Positions 24,750 through 38,534 are shown, counted from the first letter of the stretch. The stretch is DNA of 64,000 nucleotides from Datnioides undecimradiatus (GCA_008933995.1 WARS01000052.1:1054001-1118000), one strand, 5' to 3'. Numbers and translations: made by a program. Notes: generated by a model from the sequence alone, not told the origin.

Positions 24750-25045
24750 GAAGAAGTGGCTAGAGGGTTTAAACCGGACCAGAGTCCAACTGGGTCCATT
24801 GAGTTTGGCTGTTTGAATGCCAAAGGGAACAGGTTGAATATTGATTTGAGCAGGTTGAACGAGCAAAATCCACAAAACCAGAGAGCACAGAGTACGCATG
24901 TATGAACCCAATGGGAACATAAATACACAAGGGTGTGAAGGCGAACGCGACACAGGTGAGATCAATCAACCCGACTGCACACAGGAGACAAGTGCACAGA
25001 GAACACAAGAGGGAGACACTCTTCAAAATAAAACGGGAAGTACCT
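24750..25045 (+). repeat. Dispersed repeat, copy A (shared with 60065-60425)
   Basis: A33-bp-scale block at 25009-25042 (begins GAGGGAGACACTCTTCA) is 31/34 identical to 60389-60422. Upstream, both have AGGTGA..GATCAA text and many ACACAGG-type motifs. I recognise the type as a widespread fish repeat with AATAAAACAGGAAGT near one end. Noncoding; ends are approximate. Confidence 0.65.
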
Positions 25046-25059
25046 GAAAGAGACTGACA

Positions 25060-27058
25060 AACGCTTAAAATCATGATGAAAACCAAGACGGTGACCATGG
25101 AAACAGTGATGCTACTAAACATTAGCACGCTAGCGTTGCCTTTGTGGGCTGTGTTAGCTCAACGTACGGTGGACAAACCACATTATCTGCACCTTCCAAA
25201 CACCTGCTGCTGCACAAAGTTAAGCACATGTACTGCCCCCTACAGTCGAGCCATTAAACTGATTGAAGCACAGAAGTCGCAGGCTCTGGGGTTCCCCTTT
25301 GTTTCTTATTCTCAGTGGCCAAATCTAAAATTTCCAAACACTGACTTGAATACCGGAGCGCTGTCCTTTCTGTTGTGAGCCTGGTCTCTGTATCAGGAGG
25401 CTGCGACGTGCTGAAACTAACCTGGCAGGAGGAGACGCTGTCAAGTTTCAGCTTAGAGAGAAATAAAAAAACTCAAATCTAATTGAAATTTCTCTCACAC
25501 AGTTCGTCTTATCTCGTGTTTCCTGTTCACAGGTTTTTGGGTGGGTCACTCCGGTCTGAGCCTCGGTCGCTGGCCTGCTCCGTTTCCATAGAAACCACGA
25601 AGGGCCAGAGGAGAGAGGAGACCTCCTCCTCTACTCTTCTTCTTCTTCTTCTTCACGGTGGCAGACTACAGCTTCTGTGTTAAATGTCATCTCCATCCCC
25701 TTCTCAACCTCATACAACTGTGTCTGTGTCTTCATGTGCCTGTTTGTGTTAAACCCCGCAGCATCACGAGCGGTACAGGTGGCAGTTAAAGTATGCGCCA
25801 TTTGACCTTTTGCCATAGGTTGGGTTTATTTCCCCTTCTGTGATGTTAAAGCATTTTATGTCCCACTGTATTTAGTTTTTAGGTGATAAATCAGACGGGA
25901 ACCTGCAGTGCAAAGTTACAAAATTCAATCTCAAAACTTAATACAACACTCAGTCTTTTTAATAACACCTACAAATAACGACAACATACAAAATTCAGCT
26001 TTACATGATCGAAACTTTAATTTAATGCCCTCGTTTTGCTCTGGAGGGTTATTATAAACTTGCGCTGCAGATGTGGCGCAGAAGCGAGCCCGTACACCTG
26101 CACCTGAAGGAACACACAACCTCCGAGCTGCGTTTTTAAAGAATAAATTGGGGCGAGGGGAGCCGGTGAGAGGAAAAGGTGAAAGAAAAAAGAGGCGGTT
26201 TAAAAAAAAAAATAGTCCGAGGAGACGGGAGGAGGGGAGGAAATGAGGACTAGAAAGGACAAAAAGAGCAACGGCTGAGGAGGAAGAGTGCGCGGCGGGA
26301 GGTGAGCAGGAGAGGAGAGGCGGCGTGTTGACTCCAGCCCTCTCATTATAAAGGTCATTAGTGGGTCCTTTCCTCTGCGCGCTGATTAATAACATCATCT
26401 GGATCAAAAGGCCGCTTAACTCAAGACCTCTGAATTATAGTTTAGAGAAAATAAGGTCACCGGAGAGGGAGGCAGAGGGCTGGGAGGCAGCTCCGTCACC
26501 GCGGCGACTTCCTGCTCTGGAATAAAACTACTTTTCATCTTCAAACAGTCACATTCACAGGGTTTTAGAACATGGGAGGTGTTTAATCGAGAGGAGCCTC
26601 TTGTAAAAGCTGAAAACCTTCAAAACGGAGCGAACGCTTGACGAGGAAGCAGCCGACTGATCCTAACCGAGCTGAAAACTGGGAGGAATAAAGTGTTTTT
26701 GTCTCTTTAATCTGTGTGTATATCTGATCTGGAAGCAGCTGCTGATGAAGAGAAACCTGGGCTGCGTTCAGACGAGCCTTCTCCTCTCGTCCTTCTGTCT
26801 AATTCCGTGAACCTGGCGGCACATTTGACTCTCGTTCAGCGGTGCACCTGGCTCTCTTTAAACTTGAATCTCTCCTCTCGGCTGTGTTCATTATGTGCGT
26901 AATTGTCCCGCGTCTTCGGCGGCTGACTTTGCCTGCAGCTCGGAGAGCGGAGCGGAGCTGCAGCCGGGTCGTTAACGACGGCGGAGAGGAGTCACGGAGT
27001 CACACTGGAGGTTCAAGACACTCACGGATGAACTGCTGTTTCCTGGTTCATTGATATA
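25060..27058. other. Noncoding DNA with a (CTT)n tract
   Basis: No supported gene. (CTT)n lies at 25635-25655. The 158-codon minus-strand frame at 25931-26407 is low-complexity and has no domain. Confidence 0.45.
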
Positions 27059-27198
27059 ATCAACTATAATAGAGCATTGCTGGAAACAGATTACCGAGTG
27101 TCACTTTGCCCCCCCCCCTGCGCGGCAACCATCGCTGCCTGAACCTCATTCATATTAACAACAGAGCAGGGGTTGTGTTTAACTCTGTTATAGTTGAT
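27059..27198. repeat. Short inverted repeat, 16-bp arms
   Basis: ATCAACTATAATAGAG at 27059-27074 is the reverse complement of 27183-27198 with one mismatch (15/16), enclosing 108 bases that include a C9 run. It may be a tiny MITE or a chance hairpin. Confidence 0.5.
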
Positions 27199-27819
27199 GC
27201 AATTTCATTTTATATCCCAACAGCAATCAGTAAATATGACAAGCTCATAATGAATCAGCCTGTCTGCCTGCACGCCTGTCTACCTGCGCCTACTCCTGCA
27301 CACGGACAAGCCTCCACAGATGTAATGCTAAAGCTACACAGGCTAGCTGCGCCAAAGTGGCAGATGCAGTGCAGCTAGAATTCCAATGCTAGCGTGCTAA
27401 TGCTAACTTGGCTTGAATTAACAATGAACGCGATGGTTGTTTCGGTTCAGTTGCCGACGACAGCGACGCAGCAGCGTTCGTTCAGGGAGTCGTCCTGCAG
27501 CCGCGGTCGAGGCTGCACGATCGTGTGATTGGTCGGTTTGGGTGGTTCTGGGAGGACTTTTTTTGTCTCAGTCTTGTTTATTTCCGCAACTCTACCAGCC
27601 CCGGCATCAAATGCATTCATTCTTCTCCAAACACTGGCAGCGCTGTGGACGCTACGCTTTGTAACTACAGAGAAAACACACTGAAAGAGAAAACAGAGGT
27701 CTGAATCGGTGATTTTCCACAGCTGGCTACTCTGGTTTTAGCAGCCATTGTCTTGCAGGTAATACAGGAACAGTGTTGTACACATGAAGTAATCAGCACA
27801 ACTGGATCTAGAGTTTAAA

Positions 27820-27978
27820 AGAGGAAGAGAGAGAGAGAGAGAGCGAGCATGTGTTACAGCAGGTGGAGAGCAGCTCTGCTTTCACTCCTCGTCTGAGATT
27901 CTTGCCTTCCCCTGCGCTCTGTTTAACGCCTATCAAATCATTAATCAAGCCTGCATCATCTACTCCCACAGAGCCCTG

Positions 27979-28015
<37 letters not shown>

Positions 28016-28210
28016 CTCTCCCCTGCAGCTCCGAACATACAAAAAGGTCTGAGCTCCGATGTTCAAAGCTCACTGAGGGAAAGCGGCTCGACTCCTCCGT
28101 GGGGGGAAGATGTTAAATGATTTTACAGTGTGCGCTGAATTAAACATGACAGGATTCCCTATTTCTGAATATTTAACAACAAACAAACAAACAACAACAA
28201 CAACGACAGC
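27820..28210. repeat. Cluster of simple repeats: (GA)n, (GT)n, (CAA)n
   Basis: (GA)n at 27826-27843, an uninterrupted (TG)n at 27980-28012, and an AAC/AAAC-rich run at 28178-28205. Confidence 0.9.
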
Positions 28211-28214
28211 AACA

Positions 28215-31200
28215 TCACCTCCTCGATGCTACGGGCTGCTCTGCATTGTGGCGCTACGGTACCTGTGTGATGAATGTCAGCTCACAGCACGTTGAAGATA
28301 CACCCAGACACACACATTTTCCTGGCCGCACCAACACAATCGCCGCTTCTGTCCCGCCTTACTCGCCTGATCCGCCTGCGACTGTATTTTGCAGCGCGTG
28401 CATCTGTCCGCTCAGTGACATGGGTGCACATATGTGTTAGATCCTCAAAACAAGCAGATGCAGGAAGTGAGTTGCACCCACGCTTCAGATCTCAGCGTTC
28501 GTCGCTCAGCTGCATTCCCACTTGAGCAAAGTTTGGGAAGTGCAGGCCGATTGTTAAGCAAACTTTTCCTTTTAGTGGTGCGTTGACGCTAAGTAGGCTT
28601 AATTTAGGAGCCCTCACGTTTCCAAATACCACAAGCAGTCATCCGTCTGCGTGGTAATCAACTGCAGGGGGCGGGGTAACGCTGCACATTTGACAACAGG
28701 CCCCCAGAGCTGAGGCAGCAGGTGAAATGTGAACCGAGGAGCGGTCTGTCGGCTCCTCGCAGCCTGGATGCAGAAAGACCACACACACCACAGGTTAGAT
28801 CAGGGCCTGGCGATGAAACTGTGGTGTCACTCTTGACTTCACCTCAGCGTAGTTTGTTTAAATGCATTTTAGTCGCTTGTGCACCTGAATCCAGACGATA
28901 AGGTGAGATGTGTACCGTCTTTATTCGAGTGTGCCTTCTTTCCTTCTTTTCTTCTTCTTTCTTTCTCTTTCTCTCCTCGTTTGTTGGCGGAGTGCTCCTT
29001 TAATGTGCCGGGAGATGGCGACGGTGACAATGAGAGGGGCTTTTTATAATCAGAGGCTCAAAAAGACGAATCTGAGGAATAATTTAAGCCACACGCGGAG
29101 GCAGCTGGTCGGGCAAACTGCAGATTATTGTTCCTAAAACGTAATCGGAGCTCTGATTGAAGCCTCCTCGGCCTCTGAAGGCAGAAACTGAATGTTAGAC
29201 CGACAAAAACCACCAGCAGCCATTCAGCAAAGACGGAGGATGAGTGGAAAATGCTCTCAGTAACAGCCGGGAACAGATTCAAGTTTCTTTATCATGCAGT
29301 GAAAGTGACCATCTGAACCGCAGCGCGATGAGCGCGCACAAAGGAGGAATACACTGACCGAGCTGCTGTGACTGTGTGACTGTGACCAAACGCTCCTCTT
29401 TAGTCTGTTGGGGCTTTGTCACCACATCCTAATACTGAGGAAATGGATGTAAATCGTCCAATTAGGGCTCTTTATGCGGGAATTAGCTCTGTGATGTCTG
29501 TTTTTCAGCGGCGAGCATTTCAAATCGAGGTGGAATCAAACGTCTTTATGTTAAATGTTTCAGTGTTTAATTCGTCTCTTGAGCGCGAAGCACAGACCGG
29601 AGGATCCGTTTCACAGGCTGCAAAACATGTGAATCCTTACTGATCTGATGTCAGTTTAAAGCGGCAAATAGCAAAGTGAGATGTAAGATTTTATCAAAGA
29701 GCGTTTCAGAGTGCTGAAGCTGTCACGTGAACGGCACAGTGGTCTTTTTGGCTTTGCACGGTTTCTCTGTTTTGTCCATTATGTGCGCGAACAGCCCAGC
29801 CCAATACGCCGATGTCAGCTCGTTTGTGTTAATTGTGACTTTGATCTCATTCAGAATAACAAAAACGCACGCAGATCACGTTCCTGCGCTTCCTCATTGA
29901 CACAGTGACCGCCCCGCTCCTCGGTTCGTCAGATCAGGATCGGATGGCCGAGATGTGACCTTGATAAACGTGGGACAGGCGGTGAGTGAATCTGTATGCG
30001 CGGCCTCCCCGTGGAGCTCCATTCAGCAGCCGAACACACAGCTCCTCTGTCCCGTCCCAGCTCGCTGTCGTGCCGCCAGCTGCTGAAACCCGCTCCGCTC
30101 TTTCATTTCCACACAGACACCTGGAGGGCTGACCCGTCGGACAAAACAGCCTTTGTGCCTCTCGTCCCACCTCCAGTCTGTCCGCACTGGAGTACGCTGC
30201 ATGAAAAGGCGTCTGATCTGATCCAAACATCAAGTCTCATCTCTTCTCCTTCTCTTATTACCTTCCAGTCTTTTCCTTTGTCCCTTCTCTGCCTCTCATC
30301 TCCCCTCTTGGTTCAAATACAAGGACGCAACTGAGAGTCTTTGTTCCAAGAGGAGTTGCACACATGTACACCAAGTACTGTATATTAAACTTCATTACAG
30401 GGCTCCAACAGGAGTCGTCATTCTTAGCTTTTATGATCAATCGCTCATTTTAAAGTTGATTCTGTCTTAAACGTCCCACTTCCTGTCGACGTGATGCTCC
30501 CAATTTGACACAAAGCGAAAGAAAGTGCATTTAAATGGACGTAAACATCATCCATGGGTGAACTGATCTGATGAAAATGAGTGAATCTGATGAAAGCTGA
30601 ATGAGGACACCAGTTTCTGCAGCTTCCTGTTTTGGTGCAAGGTAAATTTAACATGACGTGCAAACGGTCTGCAGCAGAAACACGTGCATCGTGTTGCAGG
30701 AGACACTTAGAGACACTCCGCCCGTCCACGTCTCTTATATCTTACTCTTATAACTAATGCTCCTTGCACTGATGCTGTTTCTGCCTCCTGACTTTCTTGA
30801 AGTGACATTCATTGCTGGCATTAGCAGCTGGGCTGGTGGGCTGTCGCATTGCAATGCTTCGCTCTGTGAAACACACCCTGTCTGAGACGAGCTTAGGAGC
30901 TGATATAATATATTTTTCTGGAGGTCTGAAACCTACATTAACCACATCCTGAACGTATAATCACTAACAAAGGAAGCCATCTTCAGATCGGACCTGTCTT
31001 CAGATTGATTCTCTGCTCTTTGCTCCGGTCATGATCGGCTCTTCTTTGCCCCCGACTGACACGTGGGGAGCTCTTATTGTCTGGTTTAATCTCCTCTCCC
31101 TGCACACAGACTGCAGGCAGGCGGGCAGGCAGATCGGGCCGCGTGTGGGCCAGAGGTGGTGGCTAAAGGTCACAATCGAGGCGAGGAATTAATGATTTTG

Positions 31201-33880
31201 CTGTGCCTCTGCAGCACATCCTGCAAGTCTGAGAGTTGTTTTATTTTAATTCCTCCCACAGAAGGAGGCGTCTGTCTCGTCAGCGCTGCTGCAAACTCTT
31301 GGGCGGCTTCATTAGAGAGACAGCACCATTCGCCCGTCTGGAGGTCCGCTCAGTCCTAATAATCACTTTACATTATTTGTGTGTTTACGTCGTCTTAATT
31401 AGTTTGCATCAAATTGTCACTTAAATTTAAAATACTTTTCTTAAAATTCTTTGGATTTAAGGCCCTCGACATCTAAACCGCAGCGTAATCACACGTTTAT
31501 TCTTGTCAGCTCAGCGCAATGGGTTTGTTTATTCCCCGCGCAGCCTAATGTGTTTATGTCAGCCCCGTGTTGCGTTCACGTCCTTCAGCTGGATGTGTTT
31601 ACTGTACATCAGACCCTGTGTAATTTATGTCAGCTCAGCACAAATTGAGTTATTGCCCGCGCGCGCCCGAACACATTTACCGTCGCTTGAGTCTCCCTAA
31701 CAGCTCTGCCGGTTGATGATGATGATGAGTTGACGCATGCGGTGATGTCGTGGTCGGCGACGGCGCGGTGAGCAGGGAGCATTTCAACAGGGAGTCGCAG
31801 GTCGTGGAAGATAAACACTAAAACACTGAATTACCTACGAAGGGAGTTCCAGCGTTTTTCAATCTGACTCTGGTGCCCATGTTTTTGCGTTTGAATGGAG
31901 AGAACAGTTTTTCCAGATTGGTGCCGTATTGGAGGAGCAATCAGCAAGGAAACAGGCTCCAATGTGCAAAATGGGGCAATTGCGCGCCGTCAATGCGCGT
32001 CGGTGAAAGTCCTTCGTGTTGCCAGACAGTTTTAATAACAGTCTGACCTTTTTAATGCGGAAACAAACACTTCTCAGGCCTGTTTAAGGGTCATTTTAAG
32101 CGGAGTGAGCTTCCCAGTTTGGTTTCTGCACCGAACGGACAATAAAACCACTTCTTTTTGGTCTCAGATGGAAAATACGGTCGGATTTCCTAAAAACCAG
32201 CAACGAAACGCACATTTTTTCACTCTGCCACCGATACGTGACATGGGAAACTGATGATTTTCGATGTCTGACGCCGAAAACTTAACGAGGTACAATTAGC
32301 CAGCGGGGCCATTAGCCTGCCAGTCAGACCTTGATGAGGCGAGTCAGCGGGGGCCTCTGGCTGTTTTCCCCCACCGCGGGGCCTAATGAGGCCTGTCAAA
32401 GCCAAGGACAGCTCGGCTGACGTGGGAACCCACACGATTTATTTCTTTGAAGCTGCGATCAGAGCTGACAAATCATCTCGACGGTGATGATATGACGGGG
32501 GAAATTTGCCTCCCCTCGCGGTCTCCTTAAAGGCCTTCTCGAGCTGAAGTGGATATTAAATCAACAGCTTTCTAAAAAAATACCCCGGATACAAGCTTTT
32601 TCCTTTCTTTTGAACGTGTCTTTCATCCTTCAGTGCCAAAACAGCCTCAGCAATTAGCACGCTCTCCTTCAGTCGCTTGAAAGGGACTTAGCTTCCTTTG
32701 TCACATATCAGCCTTTGGATGGAGCCGAAACCAAACAAGTGGATTCAGTTTACAAGGACGTCTTTGTGTGTGCGGGATTAGCACATTTTAGGAAGGTCAA
32801 GGCTAAACAGGACGTGTGAAAAGGCCTGATTTCTACTTTGTTTTATCAAAAGGTCAGTAAACAGGATGTGATGACAAACTGCCTGGACCGGACCCCTGAT
32901 ATCAGGGCGGGGGGGAGGGGTTTCCCATGAGATCGACCATTAAACCACACAAACGCGCACCAATGATTAAGCTCTTATTAGCTGCATCGCTAAAAGCCGC
33001 ACACGTCAATAGCAGGTCTGGGCTTCGTGCCACTCAGCCTCCACAAACCTGCGACACGCCGGCTGATGGTTAGGACTTACTGCAGGAATTCGGCTCCTGA
33101 AGGAAGTGAGTCACCAGCCTGGAGATGTGAGGAAGCAAAGCGTCCACAAACGAGATAACTGTTGTCTGTTAGCGAAGGCTCGGCGAGGACATTGATGGGA
33201 GTCGAGGCTTTGGTTTGCTGCGATCTCTGTGTTTCTATCTCCCTCATTCACATTCCAGGCGAGACGCCCGGGCTGTGTCAAATGGGTGATAATTACACAG
33301 AGCGGACAGAGTCTCACTCACACAGCCGGTGTTATCTGACTCCAGTCCAGCTCTGCCGACGGGAACAATGGTCGGACACCGGCGGCCCACGATCCTCTGC
33401 TCCTGCTCCATTACAGCGGCAGTCTGTGATTGGCTGGTTTCAGGTGAAGCCGTCTTTGTGATTCTGTGCAGCTCATCATCGTGATGTGCAGAGTCACGTC
33501 CTATGTTCTTTTGATGATCTCCTGCTTAATCTTTGAATCTTTTAAAGGGTCTATCTGTGCGACATTCGCTGCCACTAGGTGTCGCACAAGAGCGGCAACA
33601 ACCCAGACCAAAACCAAAGCGTGTGTTGTAAGGAGGCGGCACCTGAACGCACCACTAACAAAATGCTATCAGAAACATATTTTACGCACTTTTTGAAAGT
33701 AACATGAGAAAGCCTGTGACTCCGTGACGGCCATGTTGGAAACACCGGTTATCACAGCGACAGAACATCAGACCACACAACGCAGAGTGGAGGTGTGTGA
33801 CTTCATCCTCTGCTCAGGGCGCCATCACTCAACTCTACCTTTGTGTACAGTTGGCTGGATGTTGTATGTGTCCAACTGTT
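28215..33880. other. Noncoding DNA with AT-rich, TAAT-containing stretches
   Basis: No exon is supported. Stretches such as 31310-31430 (AATAATCACTTTACATTATT, then CTTAATTAGTTTGCAT) look like conserved noncoding DNA in composition, but conservation cannot be seen from one sequence. Confidence 0.4.
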
Positions 33881-33884
33881 AAAA

Positions 33885-34140
33885 TGAACATTTCAACATT
33901 TTGAGATTTTCAGTTTAGATTAGACCAGATTTTGTAGGAATCAAATGAACAATCAGTGAGTTTTAGAGCCTCTGCTTCCACCTGATATTCTCTTGCTAAG
34001 CTAAGCTAGGCTAAGCTAAGCTAACTGGCTCCATGCTGCAGGAGTGATATTTACCTTGCAGAGAGCAAATAAACTGATGTCAGACTATGTTTTAACGCTG
34101 CAGGTCGACGCAGGAAACACCTTTTACAAACTGAAACCGA
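33885..34140 (+). repeat. Dispersed teleost repeat with (GCTAA)n core
   Basis: A GCTAA/GCTAG run at 33994-34023 is followed by CTGGCTCCATGCTGCAG and a GATATTTACC block. Fish genomes carry many copies of a repeat with the same GCTAAGCTAAGCTAACTGGC core. Noncoding. Confidence 0.6.
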
Positions 34141-34144
34141 ATCC

Positions 34145-36040
34145 TGAGACATCATGGCGTATATTCAGAATTCATTGATGATTTATTTATTTATTAATTT
34201 TTTATTTTTTTTACACTTTTAACAGTTTTTTTTTTAAAGGACCGTGCCTTTGATTGAAAGTACTTACAGTTAAAAGTGGTTCCTCGTTCCCACGAAGCCC
34301 CGAGTCTCCAACAGTGCAAACCTTCTTTGAAAATCGCCCAAATTAATATCGAATTGCTGCAAACTGCATTCATTTAATCACAGCTAAGAGTCTGGAGTGC
34401 TGAAAGTCAACATGAGTTGTCACTTTTCATTTCAATATTTATTCATTAAAGGCAGGAGGAAGAAAGAAAACCCAGACGACGTAGCGCGAGCTTTTTCTTT
34501 TTTTGCACGGGTCAGGGCATTAATTAATTCCACTGTGACAAAAAAAAGGAATATTAAGCATCTAATTAGTCTCGGCAGAACATAAACGAGCGTAACTATG
34601 AATAAATGACCTGCTGAATCATGGCCGCTACTTAACACCTGCGAGGAGAATTAAAATGCAGGTTGCACCTTCAGAGAGACGAGAGGACGGAGGATATAAA
34701 GACGGCCGAGCAGAAATAATCAAGCGTGGTCTCCTTCGCTTTCCCCTCCTCAGATTACCATGTCACCGCATTATTTGCCTCCCTGGCCCTAAAGGAGAAA
34801 TAATCCATTAACCCTTTGAACCTGCAGCCGCTGGAGCACAAACAGCTCCGCTCTGATTCAGTGGAGTCATTAGCGTCTCCATTAATTCCACGCTCAGCAG
34901 TTCGGCTCCTGCAGACAACAGTTCAAACAGCCCGTGGACTAAACAAGCAAGTCTTCAGTTGCTGAAGGAGAAGCTCATTACAGCAGAGGGACTCGCTGCT
35001 GCCTAACATTCAGCTCCGAAGAGCAAACAAAAAACCAAATTCAGATCCAAAAAACGTTCAGACGCTGATTCAACAGATGATCGGCGACATTTCGATGCCA
35101 CGGTCCTGAGCGCTGAGGAGCGGCGCAGCTTGTCCATAAAAATGCTGAATTGTCGCGTGATTGCTTGACCTTTCGCGGCAAAGTGCTGACGGGGAAATGA
35201 GGCGTTCAACGTCTTCTGCGTCGGTCTGACCATTAGTGTCAGCGCAGAGTGGGTCCGACCTTTGACAGGACCGAGCGAGGGTCTGACGGGAGGGAAAAGA
35301 AAAACGGATCTGACAGTTTAACGCTCAGGTGTCGACGTTTCAAGAGCACCATGTTCTCCCTCAAGGAAAACCGCCGCGCGAGGTTTCATCATCCAAGGCT
35401 TCATTAAATCATGTTCGGTGCGGCGGTACATCAGTAATGACGGGCGATGCGGAGGACGTGAAACAGGCTTTTTTGACAGCGAAGATTAGAGCTGAGCATG
35501 AAACAGCCGCAGAGAATAAGTGAGAGCGAGGTAATTGGAGCCGTGTGTGTGCAGCACTGCAGTTATATGATGCAGATGTGATCCAATCACCACTTTTAAA
35601 TAATCCTGGTGATCAATATTGGTTAAATTAATACAAAAAAAAGAGATTCATCATGCAACTCTGCACACATTTTAGTGTCTTTTAACTCGCAGTTTTAGTT
35701 TTTCTGTGGTTCATCTCACTGATCAGCTTCCAAGACACATCAAACCAGAGCTGAAGGAAGAGTAAATGTTGGACTTTGGCGCCTGAATTCGACTCCAAAT
35801 GAATCCCAGTGTCGCTTTGTGTCCGCTATTGTGCAGCTACTGGTAAAAAAATCAGTTTCGAAGCTGGTCCAACAATGCGAAAGATGACTCATCGCCGAGT
35901 TTGCAGCTTCTTTCATCTCCGCCGAGCATTTTAGCATTCAGGATGTTCTGATGTATTCCCGCGGCTCCCTCGCGCTCTCGTGAGCACAGCTGGCAGCTGT
36001 TTCCTGCAGCGCACGTCGCACGTAAACAAGAGTAAAGAGC
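34145..36040. other. Noncoding DNA, candidate conserved elements
   Basis: No coding support. 34430-34720 is AT-rich with ATTAATTAATTCC and CATCTAATTAGTCT homeodomain-like cores. Confidence 0.4.
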
Positions 36041-36545
36041 CAGTATTTTACTTTATTTATAAAGACGATCGATTGGAATTTGCCGCAGCGGGGTTAAAAA
36101 AGACAAAGTTTGCAAAAGCACTAATTCACTGAGCTCGTGATGCATCAAACAAAGTATAAAACAGACGGTAAAAGTCAGTTCATACAAAAATGGCTAAATG
36201 GCAAAATGGCTAAAATAAAAGCCAACACATAAAAACACTATAATTAAAACACTCGCACCTGTAGGGAAACTAGCTGCAGCGTCTAACAGCCAACTAAAGT
36301 GCTTTAAAAGCATTGCGCGCATTGTTTGATCTGCTGAGCGGCCTGCAGAGCGATGTGTGGACTAAGGAGGCCAACAGCTTCATGATATGTGCTGCTCTGA
36401 AACCTGGATGCTCTGGTCTCAATAAACCCAATGAACGTCACCAACTACGCGCTAAAGCATTTGTCATTTCAACTTTATAAGAGGTTGTATCATATTATGT
36501 GTTTACAGCCAGGTGTGCTGCCCCCAAGTGGCCAAAAAACAGTGA
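36040..36545. repeat. Dispersed repeat region ending in a CTGCCCCCAAGTGGCC block
   Basis: 36050-36270 is A-rich with TTTATTTATAAAGACGATCG-like and GTAAAAGTCAGTTCATAC text resembling the repeat at 10700. 36518-36539 (CTGCCCCCAAGTGGCCAAAA) has its reverse complement at 58530-58552, with 17 identical bases. Both copies look like parts of dispersed fish repeats. Confidence 0.45.
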
Positions 36546-36602
36546 ATGCAGATTTAACTTAATGCAAAACATATCATAAATTTAAATGAATACTAATCAC
36601 GC

Positions 36603-36632
36603 TTATATTAGGATTATATTAGGATTATATCA
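36603..36632 (+). repeat. Short tandem repeat, 11-bp unit GGATTATATTA
   Basis: The unit occurs about 2.7 times head to tail. Confidence 0.85.
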
Positions 36633-36639
36633 GTCAAAC

Positions 36640-38005
36640 AGTAATGCTGATTGTAAACCTGCAAACGTGTTGTTTCTCTCCTGTATTCTGGGATCGGACC
36701 TTATTTGCTCGGCCGTGTTGTGCGCGGATCATATCGTGTTTTTCTGTTTTTCGTGTCGAGGACGTCCCCTCCTGCAGCGAGCGGCCATCGGACACAACCG
36801 ACGCTCGTGGAGTTTCTGTAATGGAAGCAGCCGCCTGCTGCGTGGAAACGCCCTCACCCGCCGTGGAATTGGGGTCAGAGCTTTCACCGGGTTTGTTTTG
36901 CTCAAGACGTTCGAAACGCATCAGCTGCGGATGCACGAACACCTTGTGGCATGTTACACCCTCCTTCTCCTTCTCTCTCTGTCTGTCTCTCTCTGCTTGT
37001 CTCTCTCTTGGTGGTCAGTAATGGATGTTTACATGGGAGGAGAAACAGTTTGCTCAGATGAGCTCCACTGCTGACAGCAGGAGATTGGCGCAGGGGAAAC
37101 AAGTGTCAGCTGTGACAGGAAGAAGCCCTGCAGAGAAAAATGACCGACGCTGACGGAAGAAAGACGGAGGAGAGCGAACGAGCTGATGAGAGACAGGGAG
37201 ACGGATGCAGAGAGACAGACAGGAAGATTACTGCGTAGTGAGTGAGACAGGAGGGAGATGCAGAGGAGGAAATTACATATGTGAAAGAGAAACTTAATCT
37301 AAATGGAGGATGTAGCCTGAGGCAGCGCTAAATGCATTAAGAGTTGGTGAAGATCAGGAAATTATGTTATTACCGACGAGTGTGTAGCAGGTCATTAGAA
37401 ATGAATAATTGTCCAAATGTATATGTGGGCAATTTCCTTTTTATAGGTTTGGGCCCTGAAACCAGAACAGGAGCGCTGCAGTGATTTTATAACACGGCTC
37501 AAAGCAGAAAGATGCAAAACTCAGAGACCGGCTCGATTTCAACCCCCTGGAATACATTTTTCAGCCAAACTCTTAAAGTGAGGGAGGATTTGGGCCGAAA
37601 TCAGCTTTTACTTCCACTTTTCTGATTTGGTCTAATTCGTAAAGGGTTTAAAATTGTGATAAACGCCTTCACCGATGTTAGTGGATGATTTACCATCAGT
37701 CCTCAGCCATTATTTCCAACCTTCTGGCTGCCAGTTTGAAAAAAAGAAAAGAGAAATCAGTTTGGCTGCCGTTGGATCTTCCTTCGCCATCACACTTGCT
37801 TTGTCTGCTCTGCTCGCACTTTAATCCATCAGTAGGACCTTTCCAACGAACAGCTGGATCCAATCTTCTGCAAATGTGCATCTGGACCAGGATCCATTTT
37901 CTAAACGTCTTAATGACATTTTCAGCATCGTCTTCCTTTTTTTTTATTGTCTTCACTGTGTCTCCTCAGCCTGGCAACATCTCTCCAACATTATACCACG
38001 GCTAG
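36640..38005. other. Noncoding DNA, no gene recognised
   Basis: Overlapping open frames at 36586-37074 and 36644-37021 contain a long TCTCTCTGTCTGTCTC-like tract and have no recognisable domain. Confidence 0.45.
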
Positions 38006-38010
38006 TAGTG

Positions 38011-38528
38011 TTTAAAGGGGAATTTTGGTATTTTTCAACTTTCTACTTCTTGTATTTTGCTGCCTGAATGGCTGCTAAACACTGTGTTTACAATGAGAGC
38101 TGCTCTGTTGCAAGAAGGCATTTGTGGAAACATGAGTGAGAGTCGGAGAGAGGAGCTAAGCTAATCGTAGCTTAATGTTCTCTAAAAGATCAGAAACATC
38201 AAAACGTCACACAACATACAGCTCAGCTTTCACAGGCTAGCTACGTCAGCTAAGGGCAAGCTGTGGCTAGTTGTTGCTACAAATGGATGCTAACGTTCCC
38301 GTCCACACACTGTCACTGCTGCCCATCGGCCCTGCAAGGAGAGAAGAAATCCTAAACCAAAGCACAACTTCCTGAAGAAACGTGCGGCTCAAGACCGGGG
38401 AGAGCTGCTGCAGAGACAGTGGAGCTAATAGCTAATGCTATTAGCTAAAGTTAGTAGCCTGTTTCCTGATCATTCAGACACCAGCTCATGGGAAAATAGA
38501 GTCCAGGTTGAGAAATTAAAAGTTCTCG
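38011..38528. mobile_element. MITE-like element with short inverted ends
   Basis: The left end reads GGAATTTTGGTATTTTTCAAC from about 38019. The reverse complement of the right end reads GAACTTTTAATTTCTCAACC from about 38526, so the two ends match over roughly 25 bases with gaps. The interior (GGCTGCTAAACACTGTGTTT, then GAGCTAAGCTAATCGTAGCT) is text I recognise from a dispersed fish repeat, and CATGGGAAAATAGAGTCCAG marks its right side. It has no coding capacity, so it is a non-autonomous element. Confidence 0.65.
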
Positions 38529-38534
38529 TTTAAT

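Noticed and set aside
25931-26407. 158-codon minus-strand frame
   Set aside because: Low-complexity serine/leucine/phenylalanine text from purine-rich DNA; no domain.
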